DNA of 64,000 nucleotides, from the NCBI RefSeq assembly GCF_015207035.1, contig NZ_JADEXQ010000006.1, positions 43,590 to 107,589 on the forward strand, read 5' to 3'. Source of the stretch: Romeriopsis navalis LEGE 11480 (GTDB lineage: Bacteria; Cyanobacteriota; Cyanobacteriia; Leptolyngbyales; Leptolyngbyaceae). Under the pieces are notes generated by a model. It saw nothing but the letters and a program-made list of their open reading frames with translations. It did no database searches and was not told where the DNA came from. The translations under genes and the position numbers were made by a program. Below, piece by piece: positions 17,606-27,746 of the stretch (position 1 is its first letter; each line of letters opens with the position of its first letter).

Positions 17606-19603
17606 ATGACGATTCAATTTGGCCGCGAAATCTGTGGCGATTTAGCGATCGCCCAAAGCCGGGAATGGCTGGTCGCAAATGGAATTGGTGGTTATGCCTC
17701 AGGGACAGTCGCGGGTGGCCTTAACCGGCGATATCACGGCTTATTGGTTGGGGCGTTACAGCCGCCCTTAGGCCGGACATTACTTGTGAGCAAACTCGAT
17801 GCGATCGTGGAATATGCCGATCGCATCTACCCCCTATCGACCAATCATTGGTCAACGGGGATAACCGAACCTCACGGCTATCGACATATTGAGCAATTCC
17901 GCTTAGCAGGCAGCGTGCCGGTTTGGACCTATGCCCTGGGTGATGCACAGTTGTCAAAACGGATTTGGATGCAGCCAAAAGCCAATACGACCTATGTACA
18001 ATATCAACTGCAACGGGCCAGCCAACCGATTTACTTATCGCTCAAGGCGTTGGTAAATTATCGGGATTACCATAGCCAGACCCAAGCCTCGGATTGGCAA
18101 ATGCAAGTGACCGCGTTGAAGCAAGGCATCTGTGTCCAAGCATTTCCCACCGCCACGCCAATTTATTTATTCAGCGATCGCGGCCAATTTCAGCCGCAAC
18201 ATGACTGGTATCAGGGGTTTGATTTGCTGATGGAGCGTTATCGCGGTTTGCCGGACCAGGATGATCATCTCTATGCTGCGGATTTAACGGTCGAGCTAGC
18301 GCCGGGAGAGTCGCTGCTGATTGCCGCCAGTACCGAGGCTCATCCAGTGTTAGATGGTGCAGTGGCTTGGTCGGATTACCAGCGTAGCGAACAGCAACTG
18401 CGAGAGCATTCTCTAAATCTATCGTCACAACATCGTCAAACCGAACCGGAGTGGATTCAGCAGTTGGTTTTGGCAGCGGCACAGTTTATCGTCGATCGCC
18501 CCTTAACCCATGTCCCAGACGGTAAAACCATCATCGCAGGCTACCCTTGGTTTGGCGACTGGGGGCGCGACACGATGATTAGTTTGCCAGGATTGACGAT
18601 CGCTGCCGGTCGCCCAGAAATTGCCCGCACAATCATTCGGACATTTGCCCGCTACCTTGATCAAGGGATGCTGCCGAATCTGTTTCCAGATGCGGGGGAA
18701 ACACCAGAATATAACACCGTTGATGCAATTCTCTGGTACTTTGAGGCGATTCGGGCTTACAATGCCGCCACTGGCGATGATGACTTATTACAGGCGATTT
18801 GGCCTGCTTTAAATGAAGTGATTGACTGGCATCGCCGGGGCACCCGATACAACATTCATTTGGATACAGATGGCCTGATTTATGCCGGGGAGACTGGGGC
18901 ACAGCTCACCTGGATGGATGCCAAAGTCGGCGATTGGGTCGTGACACCCCGCATTGGCAAGCCGATCGAGATTAGTGCCCTCTGGTATAACGCACTCCGG
19001 AGCATGGCCCAGTTTGCCCAACAGTTAGGCAAACCGGCAGATGATTACCAGCGATTAGCCGCCCAAACCCGCTTGGGATTCCAGCGATTTTGGCAGGCGG
19101 AGCAAGGCTACTGCTACGACGTATTAGATGGCCCAGAAGGTAATGATGATGCTCTCCGACCGAATCAGATTTTTGCGGTGTCGTTACCGTTTGCCGTTGG
19201 TCGCGTGGCATTATTCAATCCCACCCAACAGCAATCGATCGTTGATATTTGTGCTCGATCGCTGCTGACCTCCCACGGCTTACGATCGCTTAGCCCCGAG
19301 CATCCCCAATACGTTGGGCAGTATGGGGGCAATCCACTGCAACGTGATGGTGCCTATCATCAGGGCACAACTTGGGGCTGGCTGATTGGCCCCTACGTGC
19401 AAGCGCATTGGCACGTCTATGGTGATGCCGCCTACGGGAAAACGGTATTACAAACGCTGGCCCAACATTTACAGGCGGGTTGTGTGGGCAGTTTAAGTGA
19501 AGTTTTTGATGGCGATCCACCGTTCACACCACGGGGCTGTTTTGCCCAGGCTTGGACTGTGGCTGAGGTGTTGCGGGTTTGGCGGTTGTTAGCTGATCGT
19601 TAG
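17606..19603 (+). CDS. GH133 amylo-alpha-1,6-glucosidase (glycogen debranching enzyme type)
   Basis: A 665-residue protein with the two-part layout of bacterial/archaeal debranching enzymes. The N-terminal beta-sandwich begins EWLVANGIGGYASGTVAGGLNRRYHGLLVGA, a very characteristic motif. The C-terminal (alpha/alpha)6 barrel contains IIAGYPWFGDWGRDTMISL (about residue 310), EYNTVDAILWYFEA and TWMDAKVGDWVVTPRIGKPIEI (about 435-455). The Asp and Glu residues in these blocks are the expected catalytic groups. It removes alpha-1,6 branches from glycogen-like oligosaccharides. A 120-bp gap separates it from the DUF4380-like gene. It extends the glucan-degrading group of this locus. Confidence 0.9.
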   Translation: MTIQFGREICGDLAIAQSREWLVANGIGGYASGTVAGGLNRRYHGLLVGALQPPLGRTLLVSKLDAIVEYADRIYPLSTNHWSTGITEPHGYRHIEQFRLAGSVPVWTYALGDAQLSKRIWMQPKANTTYVQYQLQRASQPIYLSLKALVNYRDYHSQTQASDWQMQVTALKQGICVQAFPTATPIYLFSDRGQFQPQHDWYQGFDLLMERYRGLPDQDDHLYAADLTVELAPGESLLIAASTEAHPVLDGAVAWSDYQRSEQQLREHSLNLSSQHRQTEPEWIQQLVLAAAQFIVDRPLTHVPDGKTIIAGYPWFGDWGRDTMISLPGLTIAAGRPEIARTIIRTFARYLDQGMLPNLFPDAGETPEYNTVDAILWYFEAIRAYNAATGDDDLLQAIWPALNEVIDWHRRGTRYNIHLDTDGLIYAGETGAQLTWMDAKVGDWVVTPRIGKPIEISALWYNALRSMAQFAQQLGKPADDYQRLAAQTRLGFQRFWQAEQGYCYDVLDGPEGNDDALRPNQIFAVSLPFAVGRVALFNPTQQQSIVDICARSLLTSHGLRSLSPEHPQYVGQYGGNPLQRDGAYHQGTTWGWLIGPYVQAHWHVYGDAAYGKTVLQTLAQHLQAGCVGSLSEVFDGDPPFTPRGCFAQAWTVAEVLRVWRLLADR

Positions 19604-19748
19604 TCGATCGTGATGGGAGGCCCAGAATTAATTTAAATCCATAACCGACTTGAGCGTTATAGCAGCTTATAGGACAGGCCAGATAGGACAAGCCCGATGA
19701 CTCGCAGTTTGGTCGAATGCAGGCTCCTCAGCAGTGAAGGATAACCGG

Positions 19749-22436
19749 ATGAATTTAGAATCACAGCGATTAGCGGCAGCCCGCGATCAGCAAGTTCCCT
19801 GGAAACGGTGGGGGCCGTACCTGAGTGAACGCCAATGGGGGACGGTGCGTGAGGATTATAGTGCGGGGGGCACGGCTTGGGATGATTTTCCCCATGAGCA
19901 ATCGCGATCGCGGGCCTATCGTTGGGGCGAAGATGGCATTCTCGGGATTTCCGATGCTCAGCAGCAACTCTGTTTTGCGATCGCCCTATGGAACGGCAAA
20001 GATCCAATTCTGAAAGAACGAATATTTGGCCTCACTGGCAATCAAGGCAATCACGGCGAAGATGTCAAAGAGTATTATTTCTACCTCGACAGTACGCCGA
20101 CCCATTCCTACATGAAGGGACTGTACAAATACCCCCAAGCTACTTTTCCCTACGCCTGGCTCAAACAGGAAAATCAACAGCGTGGACGAGCCGGGATGGA
20201 GTTCGAGTTGCTCGACACTGGCGTCTTTGATCAGCAGCGTTACTATGATGTCCAGGTCGAATATGCAAAGGCCACCAGCGATGATATTTTAATTCGCATT
20301 AGCGTTACTAATCACGGGCCGGAAACCCAAACATTACAGCTCTTACCAACGCTCTGGTTGCGGAATACTTGGGCTTGGGGCGATTCGGTACAGAAGCCGA
20401 ATCTTCAGTCAATTAGTCATCCATCCGGTTTGCCAGTGGTGCAAATCAAGCAAGCTGACTTGGGCGATCGCTGGCTTTACTGTGATGGGACGGCACCGCT
20501 ACTTTTTACAGATAACGAAACCAATTTCCAGCAGGCATTCGGTAGCCCAGCCCCAGCCCCAAATGCGACACCCTATGTCAAAGATGGAATTAACCAATAC
20601 GTGGTCCATCAGAACAATAGCGCAGTCAATCCGCATCAAACGGGTACGAAAGTCGCCGCACAGTATGTTTTAGAAGTTGCATCCGGGGCAACCCGAGTTG
20701 TGCAACTCCGGCTTAGCGATCGACCAAATCTTACAACCCCATTTGATTCAGAATTCACCCAGGTCTTTCAGCAACGCATGACTGAAGCCGATGAATTTTA
20801 TGCCACGCTCCAACCAGCGAATGTGAATGCTGATCTGGCAAATATTCAGCGGCAAGCCTTTGCTGGCATGCTCTGGAGCAAGCAATATTATCACTACAAT
20901 GTGGCAACCTGGCTCCAAGGCGATGCCCATCAGCCAGCGCCACCGGCGGGCCGCGATCAAGGTCGCAATCGCCAATGGCGTCACTTAGAAGCGGCGGAGA
21001 TTATCTCGATGCCGGACAAGTGGGAATATCCTTGGTTTGCCGCCTGGGATTTGGCATTTCATGCGTTGCCGCTAGCGTTGGTGGATGCGGAGTTTGCCAA
21101 GCATCAGCTCGATATCATGACGCGGGAATGGTATATGCATCCCAACGGTCAGCTCCCGGCCTATGAATGGGCTTTTGGTGATGTCAATCCACCCGTGCAT
21201 GCCTGGGCCACCTGGCGGGTGTATCAAATTGAGAAAAAGCAGCGGGGTAAGGGCGATCGGCAATTCCTAGAGCGCGTATTCCAAAAGCTCCTACTCAACT
21301 TTACTTGGTGGGTAAATCGCAAAGATGCCGGTGGCAACAATGTGTTTGAAGGCGGGTTTCTGGGGTTAGACAATATTGGGGTGTTCGATCGCAGTGCGCC
21401 ATTACCCACCGGGGGACATATCGAGCAAGCCGATGGCACCAGCTGGATGGCGATGTATAGCCTGAATATGCTGACGATCGCCCTGGAGTTAGCTCAAGCG
21501 AACCCCGTCTACGAAGATATGGCGACAAAGTTCTTTGAGCATTTTCTCTATATCGCCGATGCAATGAATCATATTGGCGATGATCAAGCCCAACTGTGGG
21601 ATGAGGGCGATGGATTCTTCTACGATGTGTTGCAATTCCCGAATGGCGATCGACAACGGCTGAAGGTGCGATCGATGGTGGGCTTAATTCCACTGTTTGC
21701 CGTCACAACATTAGAGCCAGAATTACTGCGCAAATTGCCACAGTTTCAGGAACGGTTAGAGTGGTTTATTGCGAATCGCACTGAGCTAAAACGCAATGTT
21801 GCCTGTATGGAAACGCGGGGCGTCGGCGCGCGGCGGATGCTGGCACTGTGCTATGTCACGCCCGATCGATGGGTGGAAGCCGATAAGCTGCGATTGATTT
21901 TAGCAAAGCTGCTGGACGAAACTGAATTTCTTAGTGACTATGGCATCCGTGCCCTATCGCGCTACCACGCGGAGCATCCTTATATTTTCGAGGTGAATGG
22001 TCAGCCGCATCGAGTTGACTACGCTCCCGCCGAATCCAATAGTGCCCTCTTTGGTGGCAACTCTAATTGGCGGGGACCGATTTGGTTCCCTGTGAATTAT
22101 CTGCTGATCGAATCACTGCAAAAGTTTCATCATTACTTGGGCGATGACTTCCAAGTGGAATGTCCCACGGGGTCTGGCCACATGATGCATCTCGGGGAAG
22201 TGGCAGCGGAGATTTCGCGGCGGCTGATGAAAATCTTTATGCAAGATGCCACGGCAAAGCGACCGCTATACGGGGGGATTGAGGCATTTCAAACCGATAC
22301 CCATTGGCAAGACTTGATTCTGTTTCACGAATATTTCCACGGTGATAACGGTGCGGGCATTGGGGCCAATCACCAAACGGGCTGGACGGGACTCATCGCG
22401 AAGTTAATTCAGCAAAGCGGCGAATCGATGTCCTAA
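19749..22436 (+). CDS. GH63-like alpha-glucosidase (MGH1-type glycoside hydrolase)
   Basis: An 895-residue protein. I use the ATG at 19749, preceded by AAGG at suitable distance; a GTG five codons upstream is the alternative. The N-terminal sandwich includes [31 protein letters not shown]. The C-terminal (alpha/alpha)6 barrel has [17 protein letters not shown] (catalytic Asp region, about 425) and, near the end, [21 protein letters not shown] (about 765). This matches the large cyanobacterial and actinobacterial glucosidase group related to GH63 mannosyl-oligosaccharide glucosidase and to enzymes on glucosylglycerate or mannosylglycerate. No signal peptide is present. In this cluster a compatible-solute or glucan glucosidase role is plausible, but the substrate is not decided by sequence. 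Confidence 0.82.
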   Translation: MNLESQRLAAARDQQVPWKRWGPYLSERQWGTVREDYSAGGTAWDDFPHEQSRSRAYRWGEDGILGISDAQQQLCFAIALWNGKDPILKERIFGLTGNQGNHGEDVKEYYFYLDSTPTHSYMKGLYKYPQATFPYAWLKQENQQRGRAGMEFELLDTGVFDQQRYYDVQVEYAKATSDDILIRISVTNHGPETQTLQLLPTLWLRNTWAWGDSVQKPNLQSISHPSGLPVVQIKQADLGDRWLYCDGTAPLLFTDNETNFQQAFGSPAPAPNATPYVKDGINQYVVHQNNSAVNPHQTGTKVAAQYVLEVASGATRVVQLRLSDRPNLTTPFDSEFTQVFQQRMTEADEFYATLQPANVNADLANIQRQAFAGMLWSKQYYHYNVATWLQGDAHQPAPPAGRDQGRNRQWRHLEAAEIISMPDKWEYPWFAAWDLAFHALPLALVDAEFAKHQLDIMTREWYMHPNGQLPAYEWAFGDVNPPVHAWATWRVYQIEKKQRGKGDRQFLERVFQKLLLNFTWWVNRKDAGGNNVFEGGFLGLDNIGVFDRSAPLPTGGHIEQADGTSWMAMYSLNMLTIALELAQANPVYEDMATKFFEHFLYIADAMNHIGDDQAQLWDEGDGFFYDVLQFPNGDRQRLKVRSMVGLIPLFAVTTLEPELLRKLPQFQERLEWFIANRTELKRNVACMETRGVGARRMLALCYVTPDRWVEADKLRLILAKLLDETEFLSDYGIRALSRYHAEHPYIFEVNGQPHRVDYAPAESNSALFGGNSNWRGPIWFPVNYLLIESLQKFHHYLGDDFQVECPTGSGHMMHLGEVAAEISRRLMKIFMQDATAKRPLYGGIEAFQTDTHWQDLILFHEYFHGDNGAGIGANHQTGWTGLIAKLIQQSGESMS

Positions 22437-22508
22437 TCGCCATAGTTTCTAGCATCAAACCATCAGCATCAAAATTCGGTTGCCATTCATCGCTTAAGGG
22501 ACAACACT

Positions 22509-23324
22509 ATGCAGTCAGTAAAGTGGCTAAATTATTTAATTGAGGCTTTAGGCCTCGGCACATTTATGGTGTCAGCGGGATTGTTTGGCACGCTATTGTA
22601 TGCGCCGGCATCGCCTGTGTTTAGCTTGATTAGCAATGATCTCACAAGAGGCATTCTTATGGGCCTGGCGATGGGCTTGACAGCGATCGCCATTATCTAC
22701 TCACCGCCCGGAAAACGATCGGGCGCGCATATTAATCCTGCCGTGACGCTGACGTTTCACTATCTGAAAAAAATTCAGACGATCGACGCGATCTTTTACA
22801 TCATTGCGCAGTTCATTGGCGGTTTGGCTGGGGTTTGGCTGGTGGCGGGATTGTTGGGTCCGGTGTTTACGACACCGCCAGTCAACTACGTCGTAACTTT
22901 ACCCGGTAGCAATGGTGTATTCACCGCATTTTGGGTCGAATTTATGTTGTCGTTTGGCTTGATGGCCATGATTCTCATCACGAGCAATATTAAATCCTTA
23001 TCGAATCTGACGGGCCTATTTTCCGGGGTGATGTTGTCCTTTTATATTCCCTTTGCCGTACCGCTTTCGGGGATGAGTATTAACCCTGCTCGGACCTTAG
23101 CTTCGGCTTGGCCAGCCCAACAATGGACAAGTCTTTGGATTTACTTCGTGGCACCCCCCTTAGCGATGCTCTGCGTCGCGATGCTTTATCGTCACTGCTC
23201 ATCGCTCAACACCCGAGAAATGTGCTGCAAACTCTGTCCCAACTCAACCACTCCCTGCATTAGTCATCGCTGCTGCCAACACTGTGGCGATCGCCTCAGT
23301 AATGATTTGCTCAGTCTTGACTAA
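22509..23324 (+). CDS. MIP-family aquaporin/glycerol facilitator with Cys-rich C-terminal tail
   Basis: A 271-residue membrane channel. Two half-helix motifs are visible: HINPAVTL (about residue 76) and SINPARTL (about 193). Both keep the NPA box, and the six helices are at normal spacing. It lets water or small uncharged solutes cross the plasma membrane. The final 45 residues are odd: after the sixth helix comes a Cys/His-rich tail with CCKLC, CISHRCC and QHCGD, resembling a small zinc ribbon, which aquaporins normally lack. The gene lies in a run with glycosidases and a mechanosensitive channel, fitting osmotic adjustment. Confidence 0.85.
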   Translation: MQSVKWLNYLIEALGLGTFMVSAGLFGTLLYAPASPVFSLISNDLTRGILMGLAMGLTAIAIIYSPPGKRSGAHINPAVTLTFHYLKKIQTIDAIFYIIAQFIGGLAGVWLVAGLLGPVFTTPPVNYVVTLPGSNGVFTAFWVEFMLSFGLMAMILITSNIKSLSNLTGLFSGVMLSFYIPFAVPLSGMSINPARTLASAWPAQQWTSLWIYFVAPPLAMLCVAMLYRHCSSLNTREMCCKLCPNSTTPCISHRCCQHCGDRLSNDLLSLD

Positions 23325-23348
23325 CCCAACAATTCCAAGGAAATAACG

Positions 23349-24890
23349 ATGGCAGAGCATTACGACATTATTATCATCGGTACTGGTGCAGGTGGCGGCA
23401 CCTTAGCCCATCGGCTGGCCCCCAGTGGCAAGAAAATCTTGGTGCTAGAACGTGGTGATTTCCTGCCCCGAGAGCGGGAGAATTGGGATTCCCATGAGGT
23501 CTTTGTGAATCGTCGCTATGCCGCCGATGACACCTGGTACGACTCACAAAATCAACCCTTTAAACCAGGAACGCATTACTACGTTGGGGGAAATACAAAA
23601 TTTTATGGGGCAGCGCTATTTCGTCTACGCGAATCGGACTTTGGTGAAGTCAAACATGTGGATGGCATCTCTCCCGCTTGGCCATTGAGTTATAACGATT
23701 TTGAGCCTTATTACAGTGAAGCGGAGACGCTATATCACGTACATGGGCAGCGGGGCCAAGATCCGACCGAGCCACCCAGCGCTACGCCCTATCCCTATCA
23801 GCCAGTGCCCCATGAGCCGCGTATTCAAACCCTGAATGATGACCTAGAAAAACTCGGTTTTCAGCCATTCTATTTACCCTTAGGGGTGCGATTAGCCGAT
23901 GACCCGGCTTATCCGCAAGCCCCGGTTTGTCTGAGTTACTTTGATGGGTTTCCCGATCCGACAGAGTCCAAAGCTGATGCCCATGTAATCGCGATGAAAC
24001 CGGCGCTGACGCATCCGAATCTGACATTGCTGACCCAGCGTTATGTGGAGCGACTGGAAACAAGCAGCAGTGGTAATCGGGTCGATCGGGTAATTGTTGA
24101 TCACAACGGGGCCGAGGAATCCTATACGGGGAATATCGTGGTTTGCGCTTGCGGGGCGGTCAACTCCGCGGCACTGTTACTGCGATCGGCCAACGATCAA
24201 CACCCCCAAGGACTGGCGAATCGCTCCGATCAGGTGGGCCGGAACTATATGGCCCATAACAACTCCAGCTTGGTCGCAATTTCGGTCACGCCGAATCCCT
24301 CGCAGTTTCAGAAAACCCTGGGTCTAGCTGACTTTTATCATCGAAGTGATGACTGGGAATACCCGCTTGGCTTGATTCAAATGCTAGGCAAGATTGATGC
24401 AGAAATGATCTTGTCCGAGGCTCCCCCACTCACACCCAACTTTGCGGCACAGCAGGTTGCGGGCCATTCCCTCGATTTTTTCTTAACCACTGAAGATCTT
24501 CCCCTCAGCCAAAATCGCGTCACGCTGAGAGCGGATAACCAAATCCAACTGAGCTACACCGAAACGAATATGGCCAGTCATCTGCGACTGATTGCCAAGC
24601 TAAAAGATATGCTGCGACATTTGGGCTGCAACCACGACATGCTGCACAATCCGATTTACTTCGGCAAGAAAATCCCGATCGCCGGTGTAGCGCACCAATC
24701 AGGCACCCTACGCTTTGGCACTGACCCACTGACATCGGTGCTAGATGTGAATTGCAAAGCCCATGATCTCAACAACCTATACGTAGTGGATAGCAGTTTC
24801 CTCCCCTCCAGCAGCGCGGTCAATCCATCCCTGACGATCATGGCTAATGCGTTGCGAGTGGGTGATCACTTGTTGCAGCGGTTGTCGTAG
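23349..24890 (+). CDS. GMC-family FAD-dependent oxidoreductase (copy 1)
   Basis: A 513-residue GMC oxidoreductase. The N-terminal dinucleotide fold IIIIGTGAGGGTLAHRL binds FAD. YYVGGNTKFYGAALFRLRE is the family's FAD-covering block (about residue 80). The C-terminal block ends with SSAVNPSLTIMANALR, holding the catalytic Asn/His environment. The family oxidises alcohol groups of sugars, choline or related polyols. AAGGA precedes the ATG. A similar GMC gene lies 1.2 kb downstream with one VOC gene between them. No signal peptide is present. The substrate is unknown; in this locus a sugar or polyol released by the glycosidases is the obvious guess. Confidence 0.88.
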   Translation: MAEHYDIIIIGTGAGGGTLAHRLAPSGKKILVLERGDFLPRERENWDSHEVFVNRRYAADDTWYDSQNQPFKPGTHYYVGGNTKFYGAALFRLRESDFGEVKHVDGISPAWPLSYNDFEPYYSEAETLYHVHGQRGQDPTEPPSATPYPYQPVPHEPRIQTLNDDLEKLGFQPFYLPLGVRLADDPAYPQAPVCLSYFDGFPDPTESKADAHVIAMKPALTHPNLTLLTQRYVERLETSSSGNRVDRVIVDHNGAEESYTGNIVVCACGAVNSAALLLRSANDQHPQGLANRSDQVGRNYMAHNNSSLVAISVTPNPSQFQKTLGLADFYHRSDDWEYPLGLIQMLGKIDAEMILSEAPPLTPNFAAQQVAGHSLDFFLTTEDLPLSQNRVTLRADNQIQLSYTETNMASHLRLIAKLKDMLRHLGCNHDMLHNPIYFGKKIPIAGVAHQSGTLRFGTDPLTSVLDVNCKAHDLNNLYVVDSSFLPSSSAVNPSLTIMANALRVGDHLLQRLS

Positions 24891-24925
24891 TTTGCGTTGC
24901 TGAAATCATTCTCCTTGGAGTTACT

Positions 24926-26074
24926 ATGCGGATTAAAAAATCACTGTTTCACACAGCCTTATTTTTAGCGGGCTTGCTGAGCAGTCAGGCGGCACTGCTG
25001 ACTGTGCCAGAGCGAAGTCCAGCATTTGAGCCGCCAGCCTCGGCAGAAATCATCACCCCAGCGATATTTGCACCCGAAATACTGGGGCCAAGGCCACTAT
25101 CGGCGCAGCCCATTGCAGCGGCGATCACGGCCCAGGCGAATCTGCAAGCCGTGGTGAATGTCAGTATTCCCGTATCGGATATGGCCGAGGCGCTGGCATT
25201 CTACACCAAAGTTTTACCCTTTGAGAAGATCTCCGATGTCGAAGTTTTTGGCACCGACTACGAACGCTTACAGGGCTTATTCGGCATTCGGATGCGGGTG
25301 GTCCAGTTGCGGTTGGGGAGCGAAACGATCGAGCTAATCGATTACCTGACACCCGGTGGTCGGCCAATTCCCGTGGACTCCAAAAGTAACGATCGCTGGT
25401 TTCAGCATATTGCGATCGTTTTAAACGATATGGCCCAAGCCTACCAGCATCTCCGTCAGCATAATGTCCAACATGCTTCCACTGGTCCCCAACGCTTACC
25501 CGACTATATTCCAGCCGCAGCCGGGATTGAAGCCTTTTATTTTCAAGACCCCGATGGTCACAATTTAGAAATTATCTTCTTCCCACCCGGCAAAGGCGAT
25601 CCGCGTTGGCAGCAACCAACGACTCAACGCTTTCTCGGCATCGACCATACGGCGATCGCCATTGCCAATACCCAAGCCAGTCAGCAGTTTTATGAAAACC
25701 TATTGGGCTTGAAGTTGGCCGGTCAAAGCGAGAACTATGGCACAGAGCAGGAGCATCTGAATAACGTGTTTGGTGCCAGGTTGTTGATTAGTGGCCTCAC
25801 GCCGCCTACGGGACCAGCGATCGAGTTTCTGGAATACCTCGCACCCGCTGGTGGACGCCCGATGCCCGCCGATACCAAAGCCGATGATCTATGGCATTGG
25901 CAAACCACAATTTCGGTCAAAGATATCAACCTCGCGGCCAAGCGTTTACGACAGGGCGGGGCGCAGTTTATTTCACCCGGCGTTGTCACCTTACCAACCT
26001 CAAAACTGGGGTTTAAAGCTGGCTTCTTGGTCAAAGACCCGGATGGGCATGTGCTGCGGATTATTCAGCGGTGA
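24926..26074 (+). CDS. Exported protein with two VOC (glyoxalase-fold) domains
   Basis: A 382-residue protein. An N-terminal hydrophobic segment (residues 8-25) after a basic start looks like a signal peptide, followed by a Pro/Ala-rich linker to about residue 70. Two VOC domains follow, each with the metal-ligand-like ends PDGHNLEIIFF (about 212) and PDGHVLRIIQR (C-terminus) and the starts VNVSIPVSDMAEALAFYTKVL and GIDHTAIAIANTQASQQFYENLLGL. VOC proteins act as lyases, dioxygenases, epimerases or binding proteins. GGAG precedes the ATG at good spacing. It lies between two GMC oxidoreductase genes, suggesting action on the same compound, probably in the periplasm while the GMC proteins show no signal peptides. 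Confidence 0.8.
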   Translation: MRIKKSLFHTALFLAGLLSSQAALLTVPERSPAFEPPASAEIITPAIFAPEILGPRPLSAQPIAAAITAQANLQAVVNVSIPVSDMAEALAFYTKVLPFEKISDVEVFGTDYERLQGLFGIRMRVVQLRLGSETIELIDYLTPGGRPIPVDSKSNDRWFQHIAIVLNDMAQAYQHLRQHNVQHASTGPQRLPDYIPAAAGIEAFYFQDPDGHNLEIIFFPPGKGDPRWQQPTTQRFLGIDHTAIAIANTQASQQFYENLLGLKLAGQSENYGTEQEHLNNVFGARLLISGLTPPTGPAIEFLEYLAPAGGRPMPADTKADDLWHWQTTISVKDINLAAKRLRQGGAQFISPGVVTLPTSKLGFKAGFLVKDPDGHVLRIIQR

Positions 26075-26134
26075 TGGCCGCAGCGTTCACTGGCATTTTG
26101 ATTAACTGATTATTCATTGGAGCACTTCCGCGCT

Positions 26135-27682
26135 ATGACACAGCATTACGACGTGATTATCATTGGGACTGGTGCAGGTGGCGGCACGATGGCGCGGGCC
26201 TTAGCGCCGACTGGCAAACGGATTTTGATTCTGGAAAAGGGGGGCTTTGTCCCACGGGAATATGCGAATTTTGATCCCCACACCAACTGGGTGGAGAAAC
26301 GCTATACGCCGGATGATACTTGGTACCACAAGGGGGAGCCATTCCGTCCGAGTCATCCCCACTACTATGTTGGCGGCAATACCAAGTTCTATGGGGCGGC
26401 GTTGTTTCGCTTGCGGGAGCGAGATTTTGAAGCGGTGGAACATCCGGATGGGATGTCGCCTGCTTGGCCGATTAGCTATGCCGACTTAGAACCCTACTAT
26501 GCGATCGGCGAGCAATGGTACTACGTACATGGAGCCGCTGGAGCCGACCCAACAGAAGCCGATCGCAGTGCGCCCTACCCCTATGCGCCATTGCAGCATG
26601 AGCCGCGTATCCAAAAACTGAATGATGATTTGGCGGCAACCGGGTTGCATCCTTTTCCGATTCCGATGGGTTTACGCTTGGGCCGCGACAATGAACCCGG
26701 CGCGACCAGCAGTTTAGATCTATGGCCCCAATTCGATGGCTACCCGGACCCCTATGAAATCAAAGCTGACTCGCATATTGTCGGTGTGCGACCCGCTTTA
26801 GAATACGAGAATGTGACGCTAAAAACCCACAGCCCCGTTGAACGCCTAGAGGTGGATGCATCGGGCCGTAAAGTCGATCGAGTAGTGGTCAAATCAGACG
26901 CCGGTGAAATCACAACCTACTCAGCCGATTTGGTCGTGGTGGCAGCGGGGGCTTTGAGTTCGGCGTTGCTGTTCCTGCGATCGGCCCAAGATAAACATCC
27001 CAACGGCTTGGCAAACTCAACCGATCTCGTTGGCCGGAACTTTATGGGTCATAACAACGCCACCTTGATGGCAATTAGTAAAACCCCGAATGATGCGACG
27101 TTCGAAAAAACCTTAGCACTGGCCGACTACTACTGGGGAGACGCATCCTATCCCTACCCGATGGGCCTGATTCAAATGCTAGGCAACTTTAACGAAGCCT
27201 TAATGCAACTCGAAATGGAGCAGCCGTTGCCCGGGATGACCCATGCCGAAATGGCGGCGCATTCCCTTGATTTTTGGCTGCAAAGTGAGGATTTGCCTGA
27301 GCCCACTAACCGGATTGCTTACAATACTCAAGGCGATGTAGTGTTTGACTATACGGCAAATAATGTGGAGTCAGCCAATCAGCTACGGCAGCGGTTAACG
27401 GACTTTCTTGATTGTGCCGGTTGTCATCCCGGTACGCATAATGTGGATTTCTATCTGGGTGGGATGGTCGGCATTCCCTTAGGGCACACGATGGGGACGA
27501 TGAAAATGGGGACGGATATTAATACTTCTGTGCTTGATCCCTACTGCCGACCCCATGAATTGGATAATGTATTCGTGACGGATGGAAGTTTCTTTGTCTC
27601 GGCGGGTGCAGTCAATCCAACTTTGACGATTATTGCGCAAACCCTCCGCGTGGCGGACTACATCAAGACCGAATGGTTCTAA
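26135..27682 (+). CDS. GMC-family FAD-dependent oxidoreductase (copy 2)
   Basis: A 515-residue protein paralogous to the GMC enzyme encoded 1.2 kb upstream. Shared blocks include IIIGTGAGGGTMARALAP, YYVGGNTKFYGAALFRLRE, the HEPRIQKLNDDL segment and a C-terminal GAVNPTLTIIAQTLRV. The C-terminal LGHTMGTMKMGTD stretch contains the likely catalytic His and matches the canonical form better than copy 1. The ATG at 26135 is chosen because it aligns with copy 1; GGAG lies 12 bases upstream and a TTG six codons earlier is less likely. Likely reaction: FAD-linked oxidation of a hydroxyl group. Duplication followed by divergence around the VOC gene is inferred. Confidence 0.87.
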   Translation: MTQHYDVIIIGTGAGGGTMARALAPTGKRILILEKGGFVPREYANFDPHTNWVEKRYTPDDTWYHKGEPFRPSHPHYYVGGNTKFYGAALFRLRERDFEAVEHPDGMSPAWPISYADLEPYYAIGEQWYYVHGAAGADPTEADRSAPYPYAPLQHEPRIQKLNDDLAATGLHPFPIPMGLRLGRDNEPGATSSLDLWPQFDGYPDPYEIKADSHIVGVRPALEYENVTLKTHSPVERLEVDASGRKVDRVVVKSDAGEITTYSADLVVVAAGALSSALLFLRSAQDKHPNGLANSTDLVGRNFMGHNNATLMAISKTPNDATFEKTLALADYYWGDASYPYPMGLIQMLGNFNEALMQLEMEQPLPGMTHAEMAAHSLDFWLQSEDLPEPTNRIAYNTQGDVVFDYTANNVESANQLRQRLTDFLDCAGCHPGTHNVDFYLGGMVGIPLGHTMGTMKMGTDINTSVLDPYCRPHELDNVFVTDGSFFVSAGAVNPTLTIIAQTLRVADYIKTEWF

Positions 27683-27746
27683 TTCAGTTGGGACTGATCG
27701 TCGCCAACGGATAATGGAGCACTCAATCTTATCGTTGGAGGCTATC

